DNA of 64,000 bases, taken from the NCBI GenBank assembly GCA_003250355.1, contig QKGS01000087.1, forward strand, positions 65,608-129,607, written 5' to 3'. The first letter of the stretch is position 1. Each line of letters starts with the position of its first letter. The translations under genes and the position numbers were made by a program. The notes beneath the pieces are model-generated. The model ran no database searches, was not told where the DNA came from, and worked only from the letters and a program-made list of their open reading frames with translations. Of this stretch, positions 28,938-39,181 are shown piece by piece. This DNA comes from Bacteroidota bacterium. Lineage in GTDB: Bacteria > Bacteroidota > Bacteroidia > Bacteroidales > SZUA-534.

Positions 28938-30568
28938 TATTGAGGTTTAAGTTTTGAGTAATATAAATCTTTATTCTTTATTACTTCAACTGCCTGTAAA
29001 TAGATAGGGTCTATTGTATTAAATACTTCATAAAATTCCGAGGTATTCCATAAGTTTCGGGCAATATTGGCTTTTAGGTTAACAGAAAGACTCTCTTTAC
29101 TTGTATTAAATTCATTCTCATTGAATTTGACACCTTCTTGCTCTGCAAAATCGGTTACTTGCTTTAGAAATTCATTAGTTATTATAAACTCTTTCATAAA
29201 TAGACCAAATTCATCGTCTTTATTTTTCGACAAATACTTTGCTTCAAGATTTTCCCTCTCACTGTCAAAATATTGCAAAACAAATTTATTTATAATTCCT
29301 TTTCGTATAAGGTCTCTGTAATAATCGGTATATCCGGCAGTATCTATGGGGACAAATATATCGGGCATAATACCACCACCACCATATACCAAACGCTTAT
29401 TTACAAGAGTGCGATACTTTAATGAATCGGGGAAATGAATAGAATCTTCGTTGGTTAACTCGCCCGAATTGTATCTGTTAACAAGGTCTTTATGATACTC
29501 ATCTACACCTTTACTGTAAGGTTTCTGTATTAAACGACCGGTAGGAGTAAAATATTTAGCTGTTGTTAAACGCATAGCTGAACCATCGGGTAATTCCATT
29601 TGGCGTTGTACCAAACCTTTGCCAAAAGAACGGCGTCCGACAAGAACTCCCCTGTCCCAGTCCTGAACTGCACCACTAACTATCTCACTTGCCGATGCTG
29701 AACCTTCATCGATCATAATAACAACTCTGCCATAATCGTTTTCGCCTTTACTTGTTGAGAGGTAGTTGTCGCGCGGACTATTCCTTCCTTCGGTGTACAC
29801 TACCATTTGGCCTTGACTTAAAAACTCATCGGCCAGTTCAAATGCTTTATCTAAATACCCTCCACCATTATTGGTAAGATCAAGTATTAAATGTTTGGCT
29901 CCTTCTTTCTGCAATTTACTAAGTGCTTCTTTGTACTCATCCATAGTGGTACGCGAGAATCTGTTTAGTTTTATATAGGCAATTTTTTCTTTTACATCGA
30001 CCATATATGCTGCATCGAGGCTGAAAATTGGAATTTTGTCACGTGTTATTTCAAAATCAAGTATCTTTTTTTCCCCTCTTCGCATTATGCCTACATTTAC
30101 TTTTGTCCCTTTGGGGCCTCGCAATCTGTCAAACACCATTTGGTTGGTAATACCTATACCTGCAACATTTTCGTTATCAATCATTACAATTCTGTCGCCG
30201 GCAAGTATTCCAAGCTTCTCCGACGGACCTCCGGTAATTGGTGATACAACCATTAATGTATCGTCCATTATATTAAATTGTATCCCTATTCCATCGAAGT
30301 GCCCTTGTAAAGGTTCATTCATTTTCTGCCATTCATCTTTCGATATATATATTGAGTGAGGGTCAAGCTTTTTAAGCATCTCAATAATCGCCGTTTCTGT
30401 TAATTGTTCGGTATTTACCGTATCAACATAAAAACTTGATACATAATTCATTACTCTCGAAAACTTATAAGCATCGCTATTGTTATTTTGCGAGTTTACA
30501 TTAATTACACATATTGTAATTGAGAAAAATAATAGAAAAGAGCGCAATCTGTTATTAATAAATATCAT
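28937..30568 (-). CDS. S41-family C-terminal processing peptidase (Ctp/Prc-like)
   Basis: 543 residues with an N-terminal signal peptide (SFLLFFSITICVINVNSQ). A PDZ domain lies at about 85-175 (FDGIGIQFNIMDDTLMVVSP, GILAGDRIVMIDNENVAG). The S41 catalytic core at about 190-390 has its serine in EGSASASEIVSGA and lysine in SFGKGLVQ, the expected Ser-Lys dyad. A C-terminal extension of about 150 residues follows. It should cleave periplasmic proteins or tails. Its stop overlaps the start of the TPR-SpoIIE gene by one base, so the two are translationally coupled. Confidence 0.92.
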   Translation of the reverse strand: MIFINNRLRSFLLFFSITICVINVNSQNNNSDAYKFSRVMNYVSSFYVDTVNTEQLTETAIIEMLKKLDPHSIYISKDEWQKMNEPLQGHFDGIGIQFNIMDDTLMVVSPITGGPSEKLGILAGDRIVMIDNENVAGIGITNQMVFDRLRGPKGTKVNVGIMRRGEKKILDFEITRDKIPIFSLDAAYMVDVKEKIAYIKLNRFSRTTMDEYKEALSKLQKEGAKHLILDLTNNGGGYLDKAFELADEFLSQGQMVVYTEGRNSPRDNYLSTSKGENDYGRVVIMIDEGSASASEIVSGAVQDWDRGVLVGRRSFGKGLVQRQMELPDGSAMRLTTAKYFTPTGRLIQKPYSKGVDEYHKDLVNRYNSGELTNEDSIHFPDSLKYRTLVNKRLVYGGGGIMPDIFVPIDTAGYTDYYRDLIRKGIINKFVLQYFDSERENLEAKYLSKNKDDEFGLFMKEFIITNEFLKQVTDFAEQEGVKFNENEFNTSKESLSVNLKANIARNLWNTSEFYEVFNTIDPIYLQAVEVIKNKDLYYSKLKPQ

Positions 30569-30690
30569 ATTTGAAAGATTAATATTTTACGTTAGATAAT
30601 ACTAACAAGCAAAGTTAAAAACATTTTAATCTGATTAAAATTTATTTTCTTTAGCCTTAATGACACATAAAATATAACAAATTACATAGA

Positions 30691-30977
30691 ATGAATATAG
30701 AAAGTATAGGTGTTTTTTGTGGTTCAAACAATGGGGTAAACAATAATTATACCTTAGTAGCAGAAGAACTTGGCAAATACCTTGCAAACAATAATTTAAC
30801 TCTTATTTACGGAGATGCGAATGTGGGATTAATGAAAATATGCGCTTCCTCTTCGCTAAACAGCGGAGGTCGGGTAACCGGTATAATAAAACACTTTTGG
30901 CAAAGAAACACCTTACCCACTCCGGCATTACTGATATGATTACCGTTGAAATAATATTTCAAAAATACCTATTCTTT
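30691..30977 (+). pseudogene. decayed LOG-family (lysine-decarboxylase-like) gene
   Basis: The opening frame reads SIGVFCGSNNGVNNNY...LANNNLTLIYGDANVGLMK...GGRVTGIIKHF, the N-terminal third of LOG phosphoribohydrolases. After 30894 the frame breaks. Restoring one T in the run at 30895-30898 recovers FLAKKHLTHSGITDMITVE, the next family segment, in another frame. The sequence then diverges, and the catalytic PGGxGTxxE region of about 100 residues is missing. The glycine-rich GGGxxGLM motif is also altered (GDANVGLM). So there is a frameshift plus a truncation. The remaining 82-codon frame is unlikely to be functional. Confidence 0.8.
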
Positions 30978-31014
30978 TTTAAACAAATTATAGCTTCTGT
31001 TCCTTATAAGATAG

Positions 31015-31022
31015 TAATTTTG
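31015..31022 (+). promoter_or_regulatory. candidate minus-7 box upstream of cysE
   Basis: TAATTTTG matches TAnnTTTG and lies 16 nt before the cysE ATG, in the tail of the LOG remnant. No clear TTG was found at the expected upstream spacing, so it is tentative. Confidence 0.35.
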
Positions 31023-31038
31023 CATAAAACATATACCA

Positions 31039-31857
31039 ATGAATAACGACGATTTTTTTCATAAACTGGGACAGTTCCGTAAAAATGCAGAGGGAAAAGT
31101 TCCACGCCTCGACCAAAGCCATAAATTATTACTGGAAATAATTGATTTTCTGTTTCCTATATTTAGTAACCGACAAGGTTGCTCAATACAAAACTGTTAC
31201 GATAGATTGTCGATAATGGTTCGTGAAACACTAATGGAAACAGGATATAGCCTTGAAGAAGCACAAAAGCTTACCAACCATTTTTTAGAACTCCTACCAC
31301 AAGCATACGACAGAATATTGAGCGATGCGAATGCCATATTTGAAGGCGACCCGGCAGCCGAGTCGCTCGAAGAGGTTATTGTAAGTTATCCCGGTTTTTA
31401 TGCTATATGCATATACCGAATAGCCAATGTATTCCACTGCCTTCGTGTACCTATATTACCACGCTTATTTACCGAATATGCTCACCAACGTACAGGTATT
31501 GATATACACCCGGGTGCTAATATTGACCTTGGTTTTTGCATTGACCACGGAACTGGAGTTGTTATAGGTGAAACTGCAATTATTGGTAAAAATGTAAAAA
31601 TATATCAGGGGGTTACTTTAGGAGCATTAAGTGTTCGTAAAGAAGATGCTTGCAAAAAACGTCACCCGTCTATTGAAGATAATGTTACAATTTATGCCGG
31701 TTCAACTATACTTGGAGGTGAAACAGTAGTTGGACACGATTCTGTAATTGGGGGTAATGTTTGGCTAACTCACTCTGTAGAACCATTTAGCACCGTACTT
31801 AACAAAGCCGAAATAAGTGTACGCGAAAAAAGTTCACTTAAAGGTAAAAAATGCTAA
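31039..31857 (+). CDS. cysE: serine O-acetyltransferase
   Basis: 272 residues. It acetylates L-serine with acetyl-CoA, the first committed step to cysteine. The N-terminal helical domain is followed by left-handed beta-helix hexapeptide repeats from about 150. Motifs include IDIHPGANIDLGFCIDHGTG, with the catalytic aspartate and histidine, VVIGETAIIGKNVKIYQGVT and GGNVWLT. The long N-terminus is of the EpsC/Bacteroidota type. It follows the LOG remnant and converges with tsaD; a heptanucleotide repeat starts right after its stop. Confidence 0.93.
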   Translation: MNNDDFFHKLGQFRKNAEGKVPRLDQSHKLLLEIIDFLFPIFSNRQGCSIQNCYDRLSIMVRETLMETGYSLEEAQKLTNHFLELLPQAYDRILSDANAIFEGDPAAESLEEVIVSYPGFYAICIYRIANVFHCLRVPILPRLFTEYAHQRTGIDIHPGANIDLGFCIDHGTGVVIGETAIIGKNVKIYQGVTLGALSVRKEDACKKRHPSIEDNVTIYAGSTILGGETVVGHDSVIGGNVWLTHSVEPFSTVLNKAEISVREKSSLKGKKC

Positions 31858-31892
31858 TGGAGGTTGGAGGTTATAAGTTATAGGTTCTAAGT
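31858..31892. repeat. degenerate heptanucleotide tandem repeat
   Basis: Five consecutive 7-nt units, TGGAGGT, TGGAGGT, TATAAGT, TATAGGT and TCTAAGT, start directly after the cysE stop. A decayed sixth unit (TATTCAT) follows. It lies between convergent cysE and tsaD. Confidence 0.75.
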
Positions 31893-31941
31893 TATTCATA
31901 GAAACGGCTTTTGACTTATTAGTTTAACATTCGTTTTTACC

Positions 31942-32961
31942 TTACACTCCAAATCTGGCTAAAGGGGTACAATCTTGTGAAGCAAATTCACCTTTCAAAT
32001 ACTTATAATGGCCTGTAATAGCTATCATTGCGGCATTGTCGGTAGTATATGCAAATTTAGGAATATGCATTTTTACATTGTGCTTTTCGCCATATTCAAT
32101 TAAAGCATTACGTAACCCTGAATTGGCAGATACTCCTCCTGCTACGGCTATTTCTTTTATTCCCAAATCAACCGACGCTTTGTGGAGCTTATCCATTAGA
32201 ATGTCAATAATAGTTTTTTGCAGCGAAGCACAAAGGTCTTCCTTATTTTTACTAATATAATCGGGGTCAGTTTTTAGCTTGTCGCGCAAATGGTAAAGAA
32301 AACTTGTTTTCAAGCCACTAAAGCTAAAGTCGTAACCGTCAATCCGTGGTTTATTAAACTTAATTGCATCAGGATTACCCTCTTTAGCAAGTTTATCGAC
32401 CACCGGTCCTCCAGGATATGGCAAATCCATAACTTTGGCACATTTATCGAAAGCTTCACCGGCAGCATCGTCAATAGTATTACCTATCACTTCCATTTCC
32501 AAATGGCTTTTCACAACTATTATCTGACTGTGTCCTCCCGATACCAATAAGCACAAAAACGGAAATTTGGGCTGATTATCATCATCGGGCGATTCTTTAA
32601 CAAAATGTGCTAAAACATGGCCATGCAAATGGTTTACTTCAACCATAGGAATACCTTGTGCAAGCGAAAAACCTTTTGCAAACGATGTTCCCACAAGCAA
32701 CGAGCCAAGTAAGCCCGGACCACGGGTAAAAGCCACTGCCGTTATATCTTCATTTGTTAAACCGGCCTCCTTTATAGCTGCATCAACCACCGGAATTATA
32801 TTTTGCTGGTGCGCTCTCGATGCCAATTCGGGCACTACACCACCATACTTAATATGAACCGACTGATTGGCTATTATATTTGAAAGTATAACTCCGTCGC
32901 TCAACACCGATGCCGAAGTATCGTCGCACGATGACTCTATCCCCAATATATTAATGCTCAT
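31942..32961 (-). CDS. tsaD: tRNA N6-adenosine threonylcarbamoyltransferase
   Basis: 339 residues, full length for TsaD/Gcp, which transfers the threonylcarbamoyl group to A37 of ANN-decoding tRNAs with TsaB and TsaE. Landmarks are the opening NILGIESSCDDTSASV, the metal-binding histidines in VNHLHGHVLAH, the nucleotide-binding LLVSGGHSQI, DDAAGEAFDKCAKV and AGGVSANSGLR. It is divergent from the large tamB-like gene, a pairing I associate with Bacteroidota genomes. Confidence 0.97.
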   Translation of the reverse strand: MSINILGIESSCDDTSASVLSDGVILSNIIANQSVHIKYGGVVPELASRAHQQNIIPVVDAAIKEAGLTNEDITAVAFTRGPGLLGSLLVGTSFAKGFSLAQGIPMVEVNHLHGHVLAHFVKESPDDDNQPKFPFLCLLVSGGHSQIIVVKSHLEMEVIGNTIDDAAGEAFDKCAKVMDLPYPGGPVVDKLAKEGNPDAIKFNKPRIDGYDFSFSGLKTSFLYHLRDKLKTDPDYISKNKEDLCASLQKTIIDILMDKLHKASVDLGIKEIAVAGGVSANSGLRNALIEYGEKHNVKMHIPKFAYTTDNAAMIAITGHYKYLKGEFASQDCTPLARFGV

Positions 32962-33019
32962 TGTTATATATTTTATGTGCTTTTTTATTACTGTGGCACT
33001 GTTTTTATTTACAAAAAAT

Positions 33020-33027
33020 TAATTTTG
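33020..33027 (+). promoter_or_regulatory. candidate minus-7 box for the tamB-like gene
   Basis: TAATTTTG matches TAnnTTTG, about 60 nt before the TTG start, in the tsaD/tamB divergent gap. No good minus-33 partner was seen. Confidence 0.3.
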
Positions 33028-33087
33028 CAAAATAGTTAACAGTACACCCTTTAAAACTGCAAAAATATTAAAAAAACAGGGAAAATA

Positions 33088-36000
33088 TTGGCAATAATAA
33101 TTCTTTTCTTTTTTGGAATTATTCTAATTATATGGGCCGGATTAAGAACCCCTCCTGTTCAAAACATTATTACAAATAAGGTTATAAAAATACTTTCGGA
33201 ACGAACCGGTGCCGACATAAAAGTTGGCAAAGCTCGCTTTACTATTACTAAAAGGCTGATAATAAAAGAATTACTAATACCAGACAATACAAACGACACG
33301 CTTATTTATATTAATGAACTGTCGGTAGGTTTTAAAAAATTCAATATTAACTCACTTAATTTAGACCTTTCAAAAATTAAAATTGAAAAAGCTAAAGCTA
33401 ATATTATTGCTATAGATGAAAACTCATTTAACTATAGTTACTTAACCGAAAATATTAAACAAGATAGTTCTATTGGATTAAATATGAACTGTATGTATGT
33501 TACGTTTAAAAATATCAATATTGTATACTCTCCCCATAATGGAAATATTATTCAAGTTTCAAACCTTTACTCAAAACTCCGCTCATTTTCATTACACAAT
33601 GGTGTAATATCGTTCAAAATACCCGAGCTTAACTGTAACACAAATACAGGTGTTAATATCAAAAACCTTTCATCGAATATTGTTTTAAGCAAAAATAATG
33701 TCAATATCACCGAAACTGAATTAAGTGCAAACAACTCATATATAAATATTGAAAGTATATTTCTAAGCCAAAATCACGACGATAGAACAAAATTTACCTG
33801 CAAAGCAAGTATTAATGAGTCTTACTTTATCCCTTCTGACTTTAAGTATTTTAACAATAACATGGGTTTAATTACTGACCCAATAGATATTTCAGGAATA
33901 TTTGCCATATCGGAGACGGCTGTTTTTGGAAAATCGGCAGTAATTAAAATTGACAATTACCTATTAGCTGATTTAAACTTCAACTTTCCATACAAAACAA
34001 ACGACACTACTGAACTATTTGTAAATAACATTACCGTAAAACCCGATATAATATTCCAAAAATACCAACATTTGGCCGACAGCCTAGGCTTAACATTACC
34101 TATGCAATTAAAAAATTACAACAACATAAGCTATAATGGAAAAATTAAATATGCCAATAGTTACATTTCAAACGAAGGAACTATTACAAGCCGACATGGC
34201 GATATTTTTACAAAAGCTGTTATTACAGCTAACAATAAAAGCGAATACAATATAAACGGGTATTTGCAAGCTACACCTTTAAGGCTACCCAAAGGTATAT
34301 TGAACAACAATAAAGCTAAAGCCAATATATTGCTCTCTGCCAATGGTAATTACTCAAAAGACAAAGGGTTCAATATTGACATTTCAGGTGGTTTGAAAGG
34401 AATAAATTACAATGACCTACTATTAGATTCACTAAATGTGAAGGGAAAAATTAACGGCAAAACATTTACAGGTCGTTTATCGTCGTTCGATTCCAGACTA
34501 AGACTCGATATACAAGGTACTGCATTATTCGACAGCATTCCCGAATATCACTTTACATCGAACATATATACTGCAAACATGAATGCTTTGGGAGTAAAAC
34601 GTTTTAAAGAGAACTCCGATATTTCAATGAATATAAAGGCCGATTTCACAGGCAATGACTATAAGAACTTTGAAGGAGAGCTTAGTATGTCAGATATTTT
34701 TTACTCATATGACAGCACATACTTTGCAACCGATTCAATTAAATTAACATCGGGCTACACATACGGTATCAGAGATATTAAAATAGAATCGGAATATATA
34801 AATGCTCAGTTTCAGGGTAATATAAACCTAATTCGGTTAATTGACGGTGTTAAAGAATTTTCACATTATTATTTACCATCTCAGTTCGGCAGCCCCTCGC
34901 ATAACGATACTGTAAGCAGGTTTCAGTTTTTTATAAGAGCCGATTATCCGCAACCCATTACCGAAATATTTTTCCCTGAAATAAGTATTTCATCGGGTTC
35001 ATATATTGAGGGGGAGTATAATGCTATTGAAAAGAAACTTTGGTCAAGAGTTTTGGTTCATAATTTCAGATACAAAGACAAAGAAATAGAAAGTTTTGAA
35101 CTGCTTTCGCAAAATATCGATAGCTCGTTTTATATTAATATGTCTGCCGACAAGTTCATTTATACCAATAAAAACAGTATTGACAATATAAAATTCTCAG
35201 CTATTGTTTCAAAAGACACCATAAATACATATTTCAACTGGAGCAACTGGCTGCAAAAAACATATAGCGGCAACATACACTCACTATTTGCATTCAACAA
35301 CCAACAAATAGAAATGAACATATATAAGTCCGATTTAATTTATCAGGATACTGTTTGGCAACTTTCTGAAAGCAAAATTATATATGACACATCGGGCATA
35401 ACTCTTAATAATATAAACTTTAAAAACGACTGGTCGCTACTCAACATTAACGGAAGAATATCAAATAATCCCAACGACAGTATTAGCATTAATTTGGTTA
35501 ATGTTAACCTGAGTTATATTAATGCAATACTTCAAAAAGAAAAATTACAGCTAGGGGGAAATATTAATGGTAACAGTACTATTAAAAACTTTGCAATAGA
35601 CAAAAAACTAAACCTCGACCTGTATATCGACAACCTTACTATAAATGATAAATTGTTTGGTAATACAGAATTGAACAGTATATGGGATGCCAATAACAAT
35701 AATCTGCTTATATCGGGCAATACTCATGAAGGTAATGATACAAGCTTCTTATTTTCCGGAAGTATTACACCTGCTACTAATAATATCGATTGCAAATTTG
35801 AATTTAACAATCTGAACTTAACATTTTTAGAGGCATTCCTTAACCCCACACTCATAAACATTGATGGCAAAGGAAATGGAAAACTCCATGTTAAAGGTAT
35901 ATTACCTAGCCCCGATTGGGAAGGATATTTATATTCCGATTTCAAAAACATTACTGTAAAACCAACAAATGTTAACTATTCACTGCTCGATACTATATAT

Positions 36001-37440
36001 TTTTCAAAAAATAAAATACTATTCAACAAGATAAATGTTTACGATGAGGAAAAAAATATAGCTATTATGAACGGTGAAGTATCGCATTCAAAATTCAAAG
36101 ATTACTATTTAGGTTTACGAATTAGCACCGGAAAAATCATAGGACTAAATACAAACTACTCACATCATCCGCGATATTATGGAAAAGGTTATGGAAGCGG
36201 TATTGTAAGTATTAATGGTTCTATTTATGATACAGAAATAAAGATATCTGCATCAACTCTAAAGAACTCCATATTAAACATACCTTTGGAAGGTAAGAGC
36301 GACATAAAAGAAAATGATTTTATTGAATTTATAACCCCCGAAGATAGACTCAATAAACCCGAAAATAAAACAACATACACCGATAAAATTATTTATCACA
36401 CTAAAATAAGATTAGACCTTACAGTAACACCCGATGCTGAAATAAGAATTATGTTTGACCCGCAATACGGCGATTACCTTAGTGCTTCAGGAAATGCCGA
36501 AATAACAATGGAATCGGTAGGAAACGATTTTAATATGTTTGGCGATTTTGTAATTTACAATGGAAACTTCATGTTCACCATACAAGGTGTTATAAACAAA
36601 AAACTTGAGATAGAGCAAGGAAGTACTGTAAGTTGGACAGGTAACCCCGAAGAAGCTAACATTGACATAGATGCCGTATATAAAGTGCGCCGGGTATCGC
36701 TTTACGACCTTACACTTAATGAAGACGACAAACAGAACAAAATACCTGTTGACTGCCACCTTATTATGAGCAATACCCTTAATAACCCCGATATAAAGTT
36801 TGAAGTAAATGTACCCACAACAACCAACGATGAAACAGTAAACCAAATAAACAGTTTGCCCCCCGATGAAATCAATAAACAAGTTATCTCGCTTCTACTG
36901 CTAAATAAATTCAGCCCACTTCCCGGATTAACCCAAAACAATGAACAAAATACATCGGGCAACTTTGGTGCAACAACTGCCAGTGAATTATTATCGAACC
37001 AGTTGAGCAGTTGGCTTTCACAAATTACCAGCGATATAGATATGGGGATAAAATACCGTCCGGGCGATGAAGTATCGGAACGTGAAGTAGAACTGGCCTT
37101 ATCTACAACATTTTGGGACGACCGTATTTCAGTAAACGGTAACTTCGGATACAATGCCAACAGTAATGAAAATATCAATACTAATAATACTCAAACATAT
37201 ACAACCGACTTTCAGGTAGAACTTAAACTCAATAAAAAAGGGAATATCAGGCTTACTGCATTTAACAAAGCTAATAACGATTATATATATAATACCGATG
37301 TAGCATACACTCAGGGACTTGGTATATTCTACACCGACGAATTCAGCACATTTGACCAGCTAATGCAAAAAATGTTTCGGAAAAGTTTCGCTGTAAAGCC
37401 CGAAGATATTGAGATAAAAAACGAGCCCGATGAACAATAA
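33088..37440 (+). CDS. tamB: TamB-like translocation and assembly module protein
   Basis: 1450 residues from a TTG start; a stop codon at 33052 excludes a much longer form. An N-terminal membrane anchor (AIIILFFFGIILIIWAGLR) is followed by VQNIITNKVIKILSERTGADIKVG, an AsmA/TamB-type opening. A very long beta-rich region comes next, and the conserved DUF490 C-terminus begins near 1080 (FVIYNGNFMFTIQGVINKK, GSTVSWTGNPEEANIDIDA, LSTTFWDDRISVNGNFGY). TamB-like proteins bridge the inner and outer membranes and are linked to outer-membrane protein assembly or lipid transport. No TamA partner is present here. Confidence 0.9.
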   Translation: MAIIILFFFGIILIIWAGLRTPPVQNIITNKVIKILSERTGADIKVGKARFTITKRLIIKELLIPDNTNDTLIYINELSVGFKKFNINSLNLDLSKIKIEKAKANIIAIDENSFNYSYLTENIKQDSSIGLNMNCMYVTFKNINIVYSPHNGNIIQVSNLYSKLRSFSLHNGVISFKIPELNCNTNTGVNIKNLSSNIVLSKNNVNITETELSANNSYINIESIFLSQNHDDRTKFTCKASINESYFIPSDFKYFNNNMGLITDPIDISGIFAISETAVFGKSAVIKIDNYLLADLNFNFPYKTNDTTELFVNNITVKPDIIFQKYQHLADSLGLTLPMQLKNYNNISYNGKIKYANSYISNEGTITSRHGDIFTKAVITANNKSEYNINGYLQATPLRLPKGILNNNKAKANILLSANGNYSKDKGFNIDISGGLKGINYNDLLLDSLNVKGKINGKTFTGRLSSFDSRLRLDIQGTALFDSIPEYHFTSNIYTANMNALGVKRFKENSDISMNIKADFTGNDYKNFEGELSMSDIFYSYDSTYFATDSIKLTSGYTYGIRDIKIESEYINAQFQGNINLIRLIDGVKEFSHYYLPSQFGSPSHNDTVSRFQFFIRADYPQPITEIFFPEISISSGSYIEGEYNAIEKKLWSRVLVHNFRYKDKEIESFELLSQNIDSSFYINMSADKFIYTNKNSIDNIKFSAIVSKDTINTYFNWSNWLQKTYSGNIHSLFAFNNQQIEMNIYKSDLIYQDTVWQLSESKIIYDTSGITLNNINFKNDWSLLNINGRISNNPNDSISINLVNVNLSYINAILQKEKLQLGGNINGNSTIKNFAIDKKLNLDLYIDNLTINDKLFGNTELNSIWDANNNNLLISGNTHEGNDTSFLFSGSITPATNNIDCKFEFNNLNLTFLEAFLNPTLINIDGKGNGKLHVKGILPSPDWEGYLYSDFKNITVKPTNVNYSLLDTIYFSKNKILFNKINVYDEEKNIAIMNGEVSHSKFKDYYLGLRISTGKIIGLNTNYSHHPRYYGKGYGSGIVSINGSIYDTEIKISASTLKNSILNIPLEGKSDIKENDFIEFITPEDRLNKPENKTTYTDKIIYHTKIRLDLTVTPDAEIRIMFDPQYGDYLSASGNAEITMESVGNDFNMFGDFVIYNGNFMFTIQGVINKKLEIEQGSTVSWTGNPEEANIDIDAVYKVRRVSLYDLTLNEDDKQNKIPVDCHLIMSNTLNNPDIKFEVNVPTTTNDETVNQINSLPPDEINKQVISLLLLNKFSPLPGLTQNNEQNTSGNFGATTASELLSNQLSSWLSQITSDIDMGIKYRPGDEVSEREVELALSTTFWDDRISVNGNFGYNANSNENINTNNTQTYTTDFQVELKLNKKGNIRLTAFNKANNDYIYNTDVAYTQGLGIFYTDEFSTFDQLMQKMFRKSFAVKPEDIEIKNEPDEQ

Positions 37441-37459
37441 TTAATTAACACAACTTATA

Positions 37460-37491
37460 TTGCTCTCAATACAATAAGGTTGTTATATTTG
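37460..37491 (+). promoter_or_regulatory. promoter for nhaB
   Basis: TTG at 37460-37462, a 21-nt spacer and TATATTTG at 37484-37491 fit the Bacteroidota consensus. The box ends 39 nt before the nhaB ATG. Confidence 0.55.
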
Positions 37492-37530
37492 TTTGCTTTT
37501 TTTAAAAATCATTATAAACATTAAAAACAT

Positions 37531-39105
37531 ATGGCTACCTCAATTCTAAGGTCAATGGGGACAAACCTTTTTGGCAACTCTCCCAAATGGTACAAAACCA
37601 CTTTATTAGTATTCCTTATTATCAACCCTCTCCTACTTATTACCGCCGGTCCATTTATTACCGGTTGGGTATTAATTGCCGAGTTTATTTTCACTCTGGC
37701 TATGGCACTAAAGTGTTATCCGCTTGCTCCGGGTGGTTTACTTGCTTTAGAAGCTGTAGTTATGAATATGACAACGCCACAATCAGTTTATGCCGAAACT
37801 ATTCACAACTTTCCGGTTATTCTGCTCTTAATGTTCATGGTTGCCGGTATTCATTTCATGAAAGACCTTCTTCACTATGCATTTACCCGTTTAGTAGTAA
37901 AAGTAAAAAGTAAAATAGTAATTGCACTCCTTTTTTCATTTATGGGAGCTTTTTTATCGGCTTTCCTTGATGCTTTAACTGTAACCGCAGTAGTAATAGC
38001 AGTAGCTTATGGCTTTTATAATATTTATAATAAAGAAATTAGCCAACTAAGCGGTATTGAAGACTACAACAATAGTTCAAATGGTAATTTCAGAAATGAC
38101 CTTGACCAATTTCGCGGTTATTTGAGAAACATTATGATGCACGCTGCCGTAGGTACAGCATTGGGTGGTGTTTGCACTTTGGTTGGTGAACCTCAAAACC
38201 TGCTTATTGGCCATGAAATGGGCTGGCACTTTGCCGACTTTTTCAAATGGATTCTTCCTGTTTCTATGCCTGTTTTAATAATTGGACTTTTAACTGCAAT
38301 GCTTTTGGAAAAGTTCAAAATATTTGGTTACGGCTATCAAATACCAAAAAGTGTTTATAACATATTAAAAAAGACAGTTGACCAACAAGACGCAGCCATG
38401 ACCCCTGCTTTCAGAGCAAAACTAATTTCACAATCAGTAATTGGTATTTGGCTAATATTTGCATTAGCTCTTCACCTTGCCGAAGTAGGTATTATTGGTC
38501 TTTCTGTTATTGTTCTTCTAACAGCATTAACCGGCGTTACTGAAGAACATCAAATAGGTCATGCTTTTACAGAAGCCCTTCCGTTTACTGCTCTTTTAGT
38601 TGTATTCTTTTCAATAGTTGCCGTTATTCACGACCAACACTTATTTCAACCTGTAATAAAATTTGTACTATCGCTTGAAGGTAAAAACCAGCTTGTGGCA
38701 TACTACCTTGCCAATGGTATGCTTTCTATGATAAGCGACAACGTATTTGTTGCAACTGTTTATATTTCAGAAACAAAAGCTGCTTACCTTTCAGGAAATT
38801 ACAACCTTACACCTGAGCAATTTGAGCAGTTAGCCGTTGCTATCAATACAGGCACCAACATACCTAGTGTAGCCACTCCAAATGGTCAGGCAGCCTTTTT
38901 ATTCCTGCTTACTTCGTCGTTAGCTCCACTTATTCGCTTGTCATATATTGAAATGGTTAAACTGGCATTACCATACACCATTATTATGACTCTTACCGGT
39001 TTAGCAGCAACCTACTATATGCCCGAAGTTCACGAATGGCTTACTTCCTTCATGTCGTTCCCGGAACTACACTTACCTGCTGTTGAAGCTGTATCGGGGC
39101 ACTAA
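37531..39105 (+). CDS. nhaB: NhaB-type Na+/H+ antiporter
   Basis: 524 residues, close to E. coli NhaB (about 510), with roughly 12 membrane helices. Characteristic stretches are [22 protein letters not shown] near the start, [50 protein letters not shown] and the late [12 protein letters not shown] and [20 protein letters not shown]. It exchanges internal Na+ for external H+. The asparagine/proline/aspartate-rich late motifs belong to the ion transporter superfamily. A strong terminator follows, separating it from exbB. Confidence 0.94.
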   Translation: MATSILRSMGTNLFGNSPKWYKTTLLVFLIINPLLLITAGPFITGWVLIAEFIFTLAMALKCYPLAPGGLLALEAVVMNMTTPQSVYAETIHNFPVILLLMFMVAGIHFMKDLLHYAFTRLVVKVKSKIVIALLFSFMGAFLSAFLDALTVTAVVIAVAYGFYNIYNKEISQLSGIEDYNNSSNGNFRNDLDQFRGYLRNIMMHAAVGTALGGVCTLVGEPQNLLIGHEMGWHFADFFKWILPVSMPVLIIGLLTAMLLEKFKIFGYGYQIPKSVYNILKKTVDQQDAAMTPAFRAKLISQSVIGIWLIFALALHLAEVGIIGLSVIVLLTALTGVTEEHQIGHAFTEALPFTALLVVFFSIVAVIHDQHLFQPVIKFVLSLEGKNQLVAYYLANGMLSMISDNVFVATVYISETKAAYLSGNYNLTPEQFEQLAVAINTGTNIPSVATPNGQAAFLFLLTSSLAPLIRLSYIEMVKLALPYTIIMTLTGLAATYYMPEVHEWLTSFMSFPELHLPAVEAVSGH

Positions 39106-39138
39106 ACTATGTAATTAAGCATACAAATAAATATAATG

Positions 39139-39172
39139 AGCCGGCGGTTATAAAAACCTCCGGCTTTTTTTT
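39139..39172 (+). terminator. intrinsic terminator after nhaB
   Basis: AGCCGGCGGTT pairs with AACCTCCGGCT around an ATAAA loop, with one internal mismatch, followed by a run of eight T. Confidence 0.9.
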
Positions 39173-39181
39173 ATATTTGAG

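Noticed and set aside
30840-31046. 68-codon frame between the LOG remnant and cysE
   Set aside because: Its middle part is the frameshifted continuation of the LOG pseudogene; not an independent gene.
31858-31892. CRISPR-like repeat
   Set aside because: Units are 7 nt and directly adjacent with no spacers.
36487-37178. Two open frames on the minus strand inside tamB (up to 158 codons)
   Set aside because: They lie wholly inside a 1450-codon gene with clear family features, and their translations show no domain.
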